Shown here piece after piece: positions 10,125 through 20,846 of a stretch of DNA of 64,000 nt. The notes below the pieces were generated by a model. That model saw only the letters and a program-made list of their open reading frames with translations, was not told the origin of the DNA and did no database searches. Position 1 is the first letter of the stretch, and each line of letters starts with the position of its first letter. The position numbers and the translations under genes are program-made. The stretch spans positions 1 to 64,000 of the forward strand of contig SJRY01000038.1 in NCBI GenBank assembly GCA_011319805.1. Reading direction: 5' to 3'. Source of the stretch: Macrocybe gigantea. Taxonomy: Eukaryota; Basidiomycota; Agaricomycetes; Agaricales; Callistosporiaceae.

Positions 10125-13100
10125 GATGTATGATTTTTGGTCTTCTTCTCTCTTGTCATGGTCCTTTTATCCTGGTTCACAGTCTTTTTTAGGAAGCAGT
10201 CTAGAGCTTGCTGCGCATTCCCCAGTTCCTTTTCTTTGATCCATGTGTTTTCCTCATGCCTGTATCCTTTCCATTTGACCAGGAATAGCATTCCCCTTCC
10301 TTGTTTCTTTCTTTTCAGGATTTCTTCTATCTCATACTCTTCTTCATCATTTATGATTTCAGGGGGTGGCAGCAATGGTTGCTCTTGTATCTTGAAACGG
10401 GGTCCTTTGTAGGGTGTGAGTAGTGCTTCATTGAACATGGGGTGCATCAGCTGCCATGATGCTGGGAGTTTCAGGCAATATGCTGAGGCTCCTTTCTTTT
10501 CGATCACCTTGAACGGTCCGTATTGGAGTGCCGATAACTTCTTTGATGGTGGATTGACTGTGATATTGGTGGCTTCAAGCCATACCCCATCCCCTTTCTT
10601 GTATTCACGGGCTGGTCTTCATCTCGCATCATAATTGTCTTTGGCCCATATTTGCGCATACTGCAGCACAGCATTTGCTTCTTTCTATATTTGGCCCATT
10701 CTTTCAACGAAGTTCTTTGCTGCGGGTTGTTCCCTTCTGTTGTCTGTGGTTCTCTCTTCCTAGGGTGCATTCCATAGTTGAGGTAGAATGGTGTCTCCTT
10801 CATTCCCTGGTATGTTTTGTCATTATATTGGTACTCTGCGATCGCTATCCATTCTGCCCAATCGTCCTGTAGGTTGTTCGTGAAGCTTCTGAGGAAAGCT
10901 TCCATCTCTTGATGGAATCGCTCTACCTATCCATCTGTCTGTGGGTGATAGGCCATTGATAGGTTTTGCTTTGTTCCAAGCAGTTTTAGAAGTGCTGTCA
11001 TGAATTGTGCTGCAAATTGGGGTCCTCAGTCACTGATGATCTTTTTGTGGAATTCTATGAAGTCACCACACATTGTCTCAGTATAGCTGTGTGAGGCCTT
11101 CTGCTGTAAGTTCAGTGTTTGTGGAAATCAGGTGGATCATCTTGATCAGGTGGTCTGTGACTGCGGCGATGGCATTAAAGCCGTTCGAGCTGGGTAGCGG
11201 TCCTATGAGATCTACTCTGCTATCTTCCCATGGCTGCTGTGGAACCTCATGCGGGTGTAGTGGTGCATGTTTCTTTTGTCGGATGATTTTGTTTCGCTGA
11301 CATGCTTCGCATCCATTAACATATTTTTTGATGTCTGTTAACATTGATGGCCACCAGTAGGTGCGGTTTATGAGCTCGTGCATACAATATTGTCCTGGAT
11401 TCCCACCAATGGGCGTGTCATGGTGTTCAGACATAATGTCTTCCTTTAGTTTGTTGTCTGGGGGAATGTAGATTTTCCCTCCTGCATATACAATGTGGTC
11501 TTCTTCTGTGAACCAGTGCAGTTTTTCCTTCAGTCCTGTTGTTATGATTATTTCTCTTCATGCGCATTGTTGAATTTGTTCTATCCTTGGAGATTTAATC
11601 ATCGCAATTCCTCTTGTCTGTATTGTTTCGTTATTTTCTGCTCCCTCTTTTTGTAGGTGTTCGTCCTTGAACATCATAAATTCAAAATCTCGTTCATTAT
11701 TCTCTTCCAGATGTCAGATGAATGCAGCTTCTTTGATCATTTGTATGTCGTCTTTCTCTGCTAGATTTTCTTCATATCCTGCCATTCGTGATAAGACGTC
11801 TGCTTTTCCGTTCGCTTTTCCTGGTATGTGTCATAGTTCATAGTCATATTCTTGTAATTTCAGATACCAGCCGATTTGTCTCGAGTTGAGTCACTGCAGT
11901 TTTCAGAAGTATGATAGGTTCTTGTGATCTGTCAATATTTCAAACTTCTCTCGAGCTTCTAGGAGGTATTGTCTCCATGTCTTCAGTGCCACCATTATTG
12001 CAAGGAGTTCTTTGTCATAGATTTGGTAGTTCTGCTCTGCTGGGGTCATGCATCTTGAAATGAAGGCGATTGGGTGCCACAGTCCTTTTTGCTGTTGTGA
12101 TAGTACTGCTCCGATGGCATATCCTGAGGTGTCCATTTCAACTCAGAATTTTCCTTCTGTTTGTGGTAGTGCTAGGATGGGTGCCGAGGTTATATGTCGA
12201 ATTAGCTCCTTGAAAGCGTTTTGCTGCTTGTCTGTCCACTGGAATGTCTTGTTTCCAGTCAGCTCCATTAAAGGTTTAGCAACTTTTGCATATCCTTTGA
12301 TGAATCATCGGTAAAAGTTTATGAACCCCAAGAACTTCTGTAGTTCTTTCTTCATTTTTGGGGTTGGCCAGGATTGTATGGCTGTAATTTTCTCCGGTTC
12401 CATCTCTACCTTCCCCTCTCCTATGATATACCCTAGTACTAGGACTTTTGATGATTCCCAGACACATTTCAGTCCTTTGATGAATAGGTCGTTCTTGTTC
12501 AGTATCTCCATGACTTCTATTGTGTTCTTTTGGAGTTCCTCTCATGTTCGTCCGATGATTATGATGTTGTCCATATAGATTATGCACATCCTTCTTTGTA
12601 TTTGGTCTTGGAAGAGGCTTGCCATCATCTGGCTAAAGGTGCCTGGTGCATTGCACTGTCCAAAGTACATGACTGTCAGTTTGAAGAGTCCTCTTGCTGT
12701 TAGGAAGGCTGCTTTCCATTCGTCTCCTTTTCAGATGCATACATTATTGTATCCCTAGATAATGTTGATCTTGCTGAAGTACTTTGCTTCTTGTAGTATG
12801 TCGAGGAGCTCACTGATGCATGGTAATGGGAACTTGCCTTTGACTGTATATTTGTTTATTTCCTAATAGTCTTGGATGAGTCATTTGCTGCCATCCTTCT
12901 TATTTCGAAAGAAGCAGGGTGCTGCGTAGGGTGATTTTGAGGAACATATCTTTCCTATTCTTAGTCCTTCTTCGACAAAGGCATCTCGCTCCTCTAGTTC
13001 CTTCTGCATCATCGGGTAGACCTTGCTCAGTATCGTTTTAGGTGCGTCTTTTGTTAAGTTTATCTCATGGTCCCATTCCTTGTGGTCTGGTAAATGATCG

Positions 13101-15480
13101 AAGTTTTTCTCTTTAAAGAGGTGTCTGAACCTCATCAGATATGGAGGTATCTGAGTTCCCATCCTGTCGCTGGCTGTGGTCTTCGCTTATTCAGCTATTT
13201 TTTGTATTTTGATCATTTGGTGGTCTATCTTGCATGTTTTGGGACATCTGTTAAAGACGATCTCTCCTGTCCTCCATTTAATCATTGGGTTGTGATAGAC
13301 CAGCCAGTCATGTTCTAGTAGCATATTGGTCTTTCCGATGTCGAGTACAATGGCTTCCATGTGCTCTTTGTGTCCTTTAATGTCGATGTGGACTTTTGCT
13401 ACCTGATCTGCTGTTTTCTGGCGGTTGGGTGATCCATCTGCATTTATGATTTGGATCTTCTTGATTCGTTGTGTCTTCAATCCTGTTTTTGCTACTATGG
13501 CAGTATTGATGCAGATCCTGTCTGCTCCGCTATCAACTTCTGGTGTTATCGTTGCTATCCCTTTTTGCATTCGTATCTTTGCTGATACTGTGAGTTCTTT
13601 TCTTTTAGGTGGTTTGTCACCTCAGATAGTTTTTCTTGGTGCTTCAGGTCGCTTTACAGGAATGGTGTATTTCAGAGTATGGGATGATCTACATCTGGTA
13701 TCAAAGCGAGTCTGTTTCAGCTGTATGGATCACGATTTAGCACCTCTTAATCGGACCCTTTGACAAAACCCTCTTTGTCAGAGCTTTCTTCATCCTTGTC
13801 TTCTTCGTCTTCTTCTCCTTCTTCTTTCACTTTTCTGACTTGGGATTTTTCCTTCTTCTTCTTCTTGCAGTTTCATGCGTAATGTCCTTTTAAGCCACAA
13901 TTGAAACATGTGATGTTTGCTGCTCCTTTTCGTGGTTCCAGACAGTTTTGTGAAAGGTGTCCTGGCTTATTGCAATTGAAGCAATTGTTGCTTCATACTT
14001 TGTCAACTTCCATGGCCTGTCCTGCTCTTCGGCTCAGATTTCCAGGTTTGCATTGGTTGTTTGTGAATTCTCCCCTCATCACATTCCTATGTTCATCGAT
14101 GTTTCGTCTGATCGCTCAAACTGTCTTGATGTATTCATCTCCATCTGTTGGAAGTACAGAGATCAAGTGTATGGCTTCTGCTGTCCTCTGGTTTAAGCTT
14201 TTCTCAAGTAGGAAATGAGGAGCTGTTCCTGTCATTCCCGCTTTCCCTGCAAGGTCTACGAATTTATCTAGGAATTTGTCAATGGGTCAGTTTCCCTGTC
14301 TGATGTTGAATAATTTGCTTCCTGCTTGCAACGGTGACATGACATTGCTGAATCGCATTTCTATTTTGGTTACAAATCAGCCCATGTGCTTTGGTTAGTC
14401 ATGGTGTCGATTTTCTTTGACGCCCAGTGGGCTTCTGGTCCGTCAGTCATTCTGGATAGTACTGCTCCGATCCTCTGTACATCAGTGAGGTCTCCATATG
14501 CAGTTATGTAGAGTTTCATCTTCCTCCACCAAATGTCAAAGGCTGTTCAATCTCCTGTGAAGGACTTCAGGTTGGTGATAATTCCCTTGTATTCTGTCGT
14601 CATTGTCTGTGAAATTTCTTCATCGTTGTCTTGGCCTTGGCTCTCCTGTTCTTAGGCCTGTTGTGCTTGGGTCTGCTGTTCTTGAATCTGCTTTTGTCTT
14701 CATTCTTCTCTCTGCTCTTTCTAGTAGTCTAGGTCAATTTCTGCGATTCTACAGGCTTGTTCAAAATTGGCCCACTCTGCAGCGGTTGGTCTGTCTGTCT
14801 TTGGTAGTCTCTTTCACTCCCTCCACTGATAGTATTCATTCCAGTCACTGTCACTTACTTTCACCATGGTGGTGTGATTTCCTTCTTATGCTGTACTTCA
14901 GCGAGTCGGTCTTCTGAAAGGGTTTGGTAATTTCGTTCCTATGTGCCCCTGACTTTGGTGTCACTCTCGTTGATTCTGTCGTACGCTCTGTGTGTCATGT
15001 CCTCTCTGTATTAGTATGTCCTTTTCTTGTACCTGGTGATTGTAGTTTTCAATCTGCTATTGTCTGAAGTTTTGGGCTTGCATTCATTCCTCTCTTGTTT
15101 TCTTGTGGATCGGTTCGTCCTCTTCTTTGGCAGGAAGATTCTGGTCTGACCACAGCTCTTCTAGGCTTATCCTGTATTCTCCTTCTAGTAAGAGTTCTGT
15201 AATGAGCTATGCTGCTCCATTACTGAAGATCTCAGTGGGCTCGTCTGCGGTGGTGAAGGCAAACTCTCTCAGAAATGCCTGTTCTTCTTCATCGCTACTT
15301 GGTGTAGGCATACGCTCTCTCTTTTGTTTGTTTGAATTGCTAGTGTCTCTGTGAATGGCATGGACTGCAATGTGTGATCTACTTCTCTGAGCCAGGTGCT
15401 CTCGTCACTCGTGCTAGTGCTTGCTGGGTCGGCGACCGCTTGTCATCGAATGTTGATCAGGTCTTTGATAAAGCATGACA
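10121..15480 (-). pseudogene. Element D Gag-Pol remnant with C-terminal chromodomain
   Basis: Read right to left: Gag (about 15480-13770) with decayed CCHC knuckles, an aspartic protease with VDSGAD (about 13540), then RT. The RT has YMDN instead of YMDD near 12565, so one catalytic Asp is replaced. RNase H is at 12136-11903 (MDTSGYAIGAVLSQ). The integrase has its HHCC finger at 11434-11290 (EHHDTPIGG, CEACQRNK). The chromodomain at about 10400-10240 shows EYEIEEIL, FLVKWKGY and ENTW. Many stops arise where E has CGA, CGG or TGG. It is not functional. Confidence 0.88.
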
Positions 15481-15511
15481 TGGTGTGTGTGAGTCTGAGC
15501 ATGTCTCAACA

Positions 15512-15522
15512 AGGCTTAATAT
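15512..15522 (-). other. Predicted self-priming site of element D
   Basis: In element sense ATATTAAGCCT lies 2 nt after the 5' LTR. It is exactly complementary to AGGCTTAATAT inside the LTR, where the transcript is predicted to begin. This is the arrangement of the self-primed Tf1 element. Confidence 0.6.
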
Positions 15523-15524
15523 CT

Positions 15525-15842
15525 TGTTAGGCTAGACGAATCTTAAAGGACTCGGGCAGACTAAGTGCGAGAGTGGTTTAAGACGATGGCAAATGGAATA
15601 TTAAGCCTAGCACTACTGGTACATCTAAGAGTCCTTATATACATTACAGTACTCGAGCACGGACCATGGACTGCGCAATGCTGCGGGCTGCAGATGAATA
15701 AGACTGGAAGGAGGTGACTCAGGGTGACTAGGGAAGTGAAATGACTCAATGGCTGCACACTGCACAGCATGATGGGGAGGATAAGAGATATGGGAAAGAT
15801 AAGATAAGAAATTGAATGGTCCTTTGGGCAACATCTGTAACA
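15525..15842 (-). repeat. 5' LTR of element D
   Basis: 318 bp, TGTTAGGC to TCTGTAACA on the + strand. In element sense it carries TATATAA followed about 33 nt later by AGGCTTAATAT (complement at 15598-15608). Confidence 0.92.
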
Positions 15843-17644
15843 ATATCATGCTGCGCATTTACAGACCTGGGAAGTGCAGCAAAATGAATTGAAGGAGGCC
15901 CTGGCTGGAATAGAGAAGTTGATTCACTCAAAGAAAGCAGATACTTTTGATCGCAGCCAGAATGGTTTGCAGAAATACCGAGCACACGCAATCCAGTTGT
16001 ATTTGCATATAGTGGTTCATAATGGCCAGAAGAGCATTGAAGCTTCCATCTCAGCTGCCGAAAGTCAGGGATTCTCACCAAAATGGGGTGCACGACTGGT
16101 ACGGCGATGGGCTCACCATTGGGTCACCTCTCGACAGCTTCCACATTCACACCGTGGACATCACCTAAAATCCTTCTCGATTCTTGAAGACCCTGCCATT
16201 TGTGCTGAACTGCATTTATTCATTCAGTCAAACAAATGGGCAATCAATCCTAAGAAAATAGCCTCTTTTTTGAAGGAGACTTTGATTGATGAAGCAGCAA
16301 AGAAATACTTGCAGAATGCTATGGAGCAGAAGATGCCAAAGGGGCTTAAGCAATATTTGGAGGTCGAGCTGATGTCTTGGATCTAGATGAAGATGGTTAA
16401 GGGCATATCATTGAAGACTGCACATTGATGGCTGCACAAAGAAGGTTTTCGATATATGGAGCACAAGAAAGGGCTTTATTACAATGGCCATGAGTGACCT
16501 GACATCATTGGTTATCAGCAGAATGTTTACCTTCTTGCAATACAGGCCTTGCGGCATCAGATTGTCGAATATGAGGTTGGGAATGTGGAAAAGGAGGTTG
16601 CAAAAGGACCATTCATGATGGGGGGAAACTGTGTCGAGAAGCAATCAGTCCTGGTGTATCAAGATGAAATGACTATGCAGGCAAATGATGGGATGAAAAG
16701 GAGCTGGATTCCTGAGGGTGAGCAGCCTCTGAGAAAAAAAGGCATTGGATGTGGCATCCATCATTCTGAAGTGATCTGTTCAACTGTTGGATAGATCAAG
16801 GAAGCCAGTCAGACATTGGAATATAGAAAGAATTATGATGGTTATTGGAATGGAGAACTTTTCATCAAGCAGGTACAGGCTCTTCAGATTATTATCCAGA
16901 AATCACTCAAATACTCTTGCACAGCTGAAAGAGAAGATCATTCCTGCCTTCGAGCAGCTGCATGGTGCAGGATATCAGGCTGTCATCATCATTGATAACT
17001 CTCAAGGCCATTCTGCCTTTGCAAAAGATGCTCTGGTCGCATCACGTATGAACTGGAGAAAAGGTGGCAAGCAGCCCTCCATGCATAATGGATGGTTCAT
17101 ACAAAATGGTGTGTGTATCGAACAAGAAATGAACTTCCCATCGGGTGAGCTGAAGGGCATGAAACAAGTCATCATCGAGCATGGATTGTGGTGAGACGGA
17201 CTGAAAATGCAATGTGACAAGTGCGATACTGGGCGAACTGACTGTTGTGGCAGACACATTCTTGCTCATCAGCCTGATTTCATGGCTCAGCACTCTTTTG
17301 TCCAAGAAGTCATTGAAGATGCTGGACATATTTGCATCATCCTCCCAAAGTTTCACTGTGAACTCAACACCATCAAGTTTTTCTTCGGAGCAACCAAGCA
17401 CTGGCTGCAGTCCAACTGTGATTATACCTTTCAAACTCTGCTTGCAAACTCACTGAAGGCATTGGGGTCAGTTTCCATCAATCTTATCAGGAAATATGAA
17501 TACTGGGTGCTGCGGTGGATCAAGGCTTACATTTCAGGTCTTTCAGTAAAGGATGCTCAGTCACAGGTACAAAAGTTCAGCTCAACAAAGTATACCTCTT
17601 ACCGCCACATTCTGGAGGGTGTTGTGAGATTGATAGATGCTTAG
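15843..17644 (+). pseudogene. DDE transposase, main part of the DNA transposon
   Basis: This is the catalytic part of a DDE-superfamily transposase common in Agaricomycetes. An N-terminal helix-rich region lies at 15874-16386. Catalytic positions are visible in VYQDEMT (about 16660), IIIDNSQGH (about 16990) and FHCELNTIKFF (about 17350). A conserved Lys/Ser-rich tail (FSSTKYTSYRH) follows. The frame is broken by TAG at about 16384 and 16792, by TGA at 17192 and by a frameshift near 16870. The copy is therefore dead. The superfamily name within DDE elements is not certain. Confidence 0.78.
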
Positions 17645-17845
17645 TCATATTCCATATTAGGCTAGGGCTTTCCATATATGTATATATTACATCAGCTGAC
17701 CAAATCCGACCTGACAAAAAAAAATACCTCACTCAATTTTGAACCAAATGAAAATCTGCTTGGACATTTTGTTCTATGGCTAAATTAGAGCATTTTCTTC
17801 AAAAAATAAAAGGCAACTACTAAAATTTGGATGTGCTATTTTGTT

Positions 17846-17879
17846 TGCACAAAAGTGGTGGTGTTTAGGTGTCCCGCAC
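17846..17879 (-). repeat. Right terminal inverted repeat of the DNA transposon
   Basis: Inverted copy of 8296-8329. It is followed by TATG at 17880-17883. Confidence 0.88.
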
Positions 17880-17883
17880 TATG

Positions 17884-19970
17884 GATTGGCTTGAGGAATA
17901 TTCCTTATAGCTACCTTGTCAGTGATCACTTTTCTTTGGGACAGAGTTCTCTACTGACTGGCTATAGCCTATAGCACTTCATTCAGCAAGTTCCAGTTGC
18001 TTAGCAGCAGTATGAATTTCATCCCATGTTGCAGTATGAGGACTCCATCCACTCTGATACAGTTCAGTCTGAAGACTCTTATGCAATCCCTCTTATAGTT
18101 TGTATATGCACTCTCGAGGATCCTGAAAGCCAGTGAGCAAAAATAACTCCTCCAGCTCATAAACATATGCTGATACATTTTGGTCTTGTTGGAAGCATTT
18201 CTTTAGCTTTTTGCACATTCGCATTAGATAATCTGGTAGAAAGCAATAATTAAACATTTCAGTGAAGAAGTTCTCAATAGTCCACTCCTCAATGTTAGCT
18301 GCCACTCTTTGTATATAGAAACTATAGGCTGAACCAGTCAGGTAGTGTGATAATATATAAACTTGATCATGATGGCTGACTTTTTCTTGTTGTACATAGG
18401 CTGCACCCTTTGTGATGAAACGATGATAGACCTGGGCATCATCTCATCCATCATACTCCTTTGGTGGGATAGGTCATATCAGAGGAGTCTTAGAGTGATG
18501 CCTTCTATGGTATGAGCCCTTTCACTTCCTATGCCTATGACTTCTTGAGCCTCTTTGCTGAAGCTTAGGCTCAGGAGTGTCCTCTCATGAGGATTCTGTG
18601 CCATTCTTGGAATCCACAAATGAGTCTGAGCTCAAGAATGAACTGTCCAAAGATCCATCAGATGAATCAGGTTGGGACTGGGCCTGTACCTTTCACATTG
18701 CTTGCTTGACAAAACTATCAGATGCAATTTGGTTGATTGGCCGATTACGGGTTTCAGGCTTAGTTATATTCCTTACTTTGGCTGAGTCATGTGGCTAACT
18801 CTGTGACAGAGCCTAGGCCATTATGCCCGTTCTAATCGGGAGCTGATTGGACTCTCTCTTCCTATTGGAAGCTTCAGTAAGGTCTGATTTCTTTTGATTA
18901 ATCTTTTGAAGGTGATAATACTCATATATCTGTTCCTGAGTCTCTTCATTGAGCTCACCAGGGTCAAATTTTACTCTTCTCCAATTCCTTGGATCAGAAG
19001 TCTTACCCTTTGTCTGAAGCAGGCCTTTCTCCTGTAGCTTGTTCTTGGGCTGTGCAAAAACCCTATACCAGTAGTTGATGCACTCCCACTGCTCTGGTGT
19101 CAGCTGGGCCTCAGCAGCTTGAATCACATTATCTGTCATCAAGACTTGTCATGAGATTAGAGCCTTCCCTTTTGTCTGAGGGGACTCCAAACTCTTTGCC
19201 CATTTCCAGGTTACAGTGGTCCAGGAATTATCCTGACCATACTCTTCTGAGACATTTCTGTCACTGGAGCTCTTCTCAATAGTGAGGGCTATAGCTGGAG
19301 CCAAAGGGCTCAGGCTGGATTGTTGCCTCACTCCACCAAGGGATCCTGCAGGATTCAACCCAGTGCTGAGAGGCAACAGAGGCCTGTTTGCTGTAACATC
19401 GCTATACAGGTGACCTGCCTCACTGTCTGGAGTATCAACTTCCCTAGTGGCTGGAATGATAAGCTCATCCAGAGTCTTAGGAAGTCGTGAGGGATAGTCT
19501 TTGCAAGAGTTGACCTAGTGGTCACTTGTGTTGTTGGTTTCTGTTACGATTTCTGGGCCTATCATTATCTTGACAATAGGCACATGACTCAAGAATCACA
19601 TGATGAACATGTGACACAAAATGTGATGTGATAAACAAGATGCAATGCAACAGTCCAAGACAACCCTATGACAATGATGCATCAGCACTGACTAGGGCAT
19701 AGGATTATAGTACAGCATCTGCAGGATACCATGAGGAGCACAGTTGAATCCTTACTCATTCAACTTAGGGCTGAGGGTTTCATGTAACATGAGGATAGCA
19801 TAGTCATGGTCCATGCTCAAACATTGTAATGTATAAATAGATAAAACATGTGTAGTAGAACCCAGCTTCGAGCTGGCTTAATACTAGCATTCATATCTCC
19901 ACCTCTCCTCTTGATCAGCTAAGAGTGACCTGCATGCAGAATAGGTTTTGCATAGCAGTTTCAGAGGCAT
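17884..19970 (-). pseudogene. Element C Gag, N-terminal and central part
   Basis: On the minus strand a retrotransposon Gag domain lies at about 18305-18093 (TIENFFTEMFNYCF, then CFQQDQNVSAYVYELEELF). Upstream is a Ser/Pro-rich region (19460-18813) with PSRLPKTLDELI and SLSPLAP, typical of Agaricomycete Gypsy Gag N-termini. The start codon at 19970 is separated from the rest by the solo LTR 19552-19957, which entered within the first few codons. Stops and at least one shift are present. The coding continues at 8295 across the DNA transposon. Confidence 0.7.
19552..19957 (+). repeat. Solo LTR (406 bp) in the gag start of element C
   Basis: It begins TGTTACGATT, ends TTTGCATAGCA and is flanked by GTTTC on both sides (19547-19551, 19958-19962). 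It contains GTATAAATAG near 19830. A core (GGTCCATGCTCAA, then TGTAATGTATA) resembles the D/E LTR in element sense, so it belongs to a related chromovirus family. Its + orientation is opposite to C. Confidence 0.85.
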
Positions 19971-20846
19971 GTTGCTTGAGTAATTTTCTTTAGTGTCAAT
20001 GTAAGGTGTCGATGTAAGCGGCAGTCTGGGATGATCAGTCCTGGAGTGACCAGCATAGTCAACAGGATTTGGTATTCAAGTAGAGTTAGTTGAGTAGTCA
20101 AGCTTTAGTTCCGTCAAAAATATGTGATGTTAGCACAGGAGTGGTAACGGCACATGGTGAGAGACAGGTTCAAAGACTGGGTTTTTTCCGATGGGACTAC
20201 TCTACTTTTTATACACAGCAGCTATTGCAAATACAACCTGCCCTTCGCCTGACTCCAGTACCTTCCGTGCACACCCGTGCTTCTCGTATTAGGATGTGTT
20301 TGGTCATCCACTACAGAGGTATATCAGGTAGTGCCTAAAAGGGGAACATGGGGTGCAATCTGTGACAGGAGCATGGAAAATGGACATTTTCGACCGTTGC
20401 CTCGAGTCCGCCTGAGTCGAATTTAGCCTTGTTAGGCTGATTACCAGCTGCATGCTTGGGAACATGAATGTCAAAAAAAAATAGAAGGGCCTTACACCAG
20501 ACCTGAGAGACATGTGCCAGATCAGTAATCTATACTATCGAAGATTACCCACATGTCGCTATAACGAGGTACTGCAGGGAAGAAACCAGCCATCTTGAGC
20601 CTGCAGCCCATATTCATCGGAGTAGAGGAAGACAAAACCTAAGATTCACCAGTACTTTGCCCATACATTGTGTACAGAAGAGCGCGTCTCGATTTCAATA
20701 GTAGGCAGCACAGGAATAGAACTAGTATGAGGCGAGCAGTCATGGGCTTTCTCGGGATACACCCCAGTATATGCTATTACAGTATACAACAGAGGTAATA
20801 ATGATACATGCACGGAAGAAGCATAAAACCAACGCACCGACCACAC
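19971..20846. other. Stretch without a recognisable gene
   Basis: It probably holds the 5' leader or LTR remnant of element C (to about 20100) and then the 3' flank of the lipase pseudogene. I see no coding frame of substance, RNA gene or complete repeat. Confidence 0.5.

Larger units (their letters stand above)
9370..15842 (-). mobile_element. Element D: degenerate chromovirus (Ty3/Gypsy) in minus orientation
   Basis: Two 318-bp LTRs (9370-9687 and 15525-15842) enclose minus-strand gag-pol. The flanks carry the direct repeat ATATC (9365-9369 and 15843-15847). A chromodomain ends pol. The sequence has many stops and shifts and has lost CpG sites relative to its relative E at 27574-34413. It lies inside the DNA transposon. 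Confidence 0.93.
8296..17879 (+). mobile_element. DDE DNA transposon with 34-bp terminal inverted repeats (about 3.1 kb without its insert)
   Basis: The ends are inverted copies of GTGYGGGACACCTAAM followed by CACCACCACTTTTGTGCA (8296-8329 and 17846-17879) with two mismatches. The flanks carry the same TATG (8292-8295 and 17880-17883), an apparent 4-bp target duplication. It encodes a DDE transposase on the + strand. Chromovirus D (9370-15842, TSD ATATC) interrupts it. Without D it would be about 3106 bp. The target was the gag of element C. Confidence 0.85.
7616..19970 (-). mobile_element. Element C: old Ty3/Gypsy element, gag side only, interrupted several times
   Basis: Gag-like coding appears on the minus strand on both sides of a DNA transposon: 17884-19970 (N-terminal and central Gag) and 7616-8295 (C-terminal Gag with a zinc knuckle). 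Removing the transposon and the solo LTR (19552-19957) joins them in the correct order. No pol is seen here. The outer boundaries and LTRs are not resolved; the left side ends at the truncated LTR at 7615. Confidence 0.65.
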
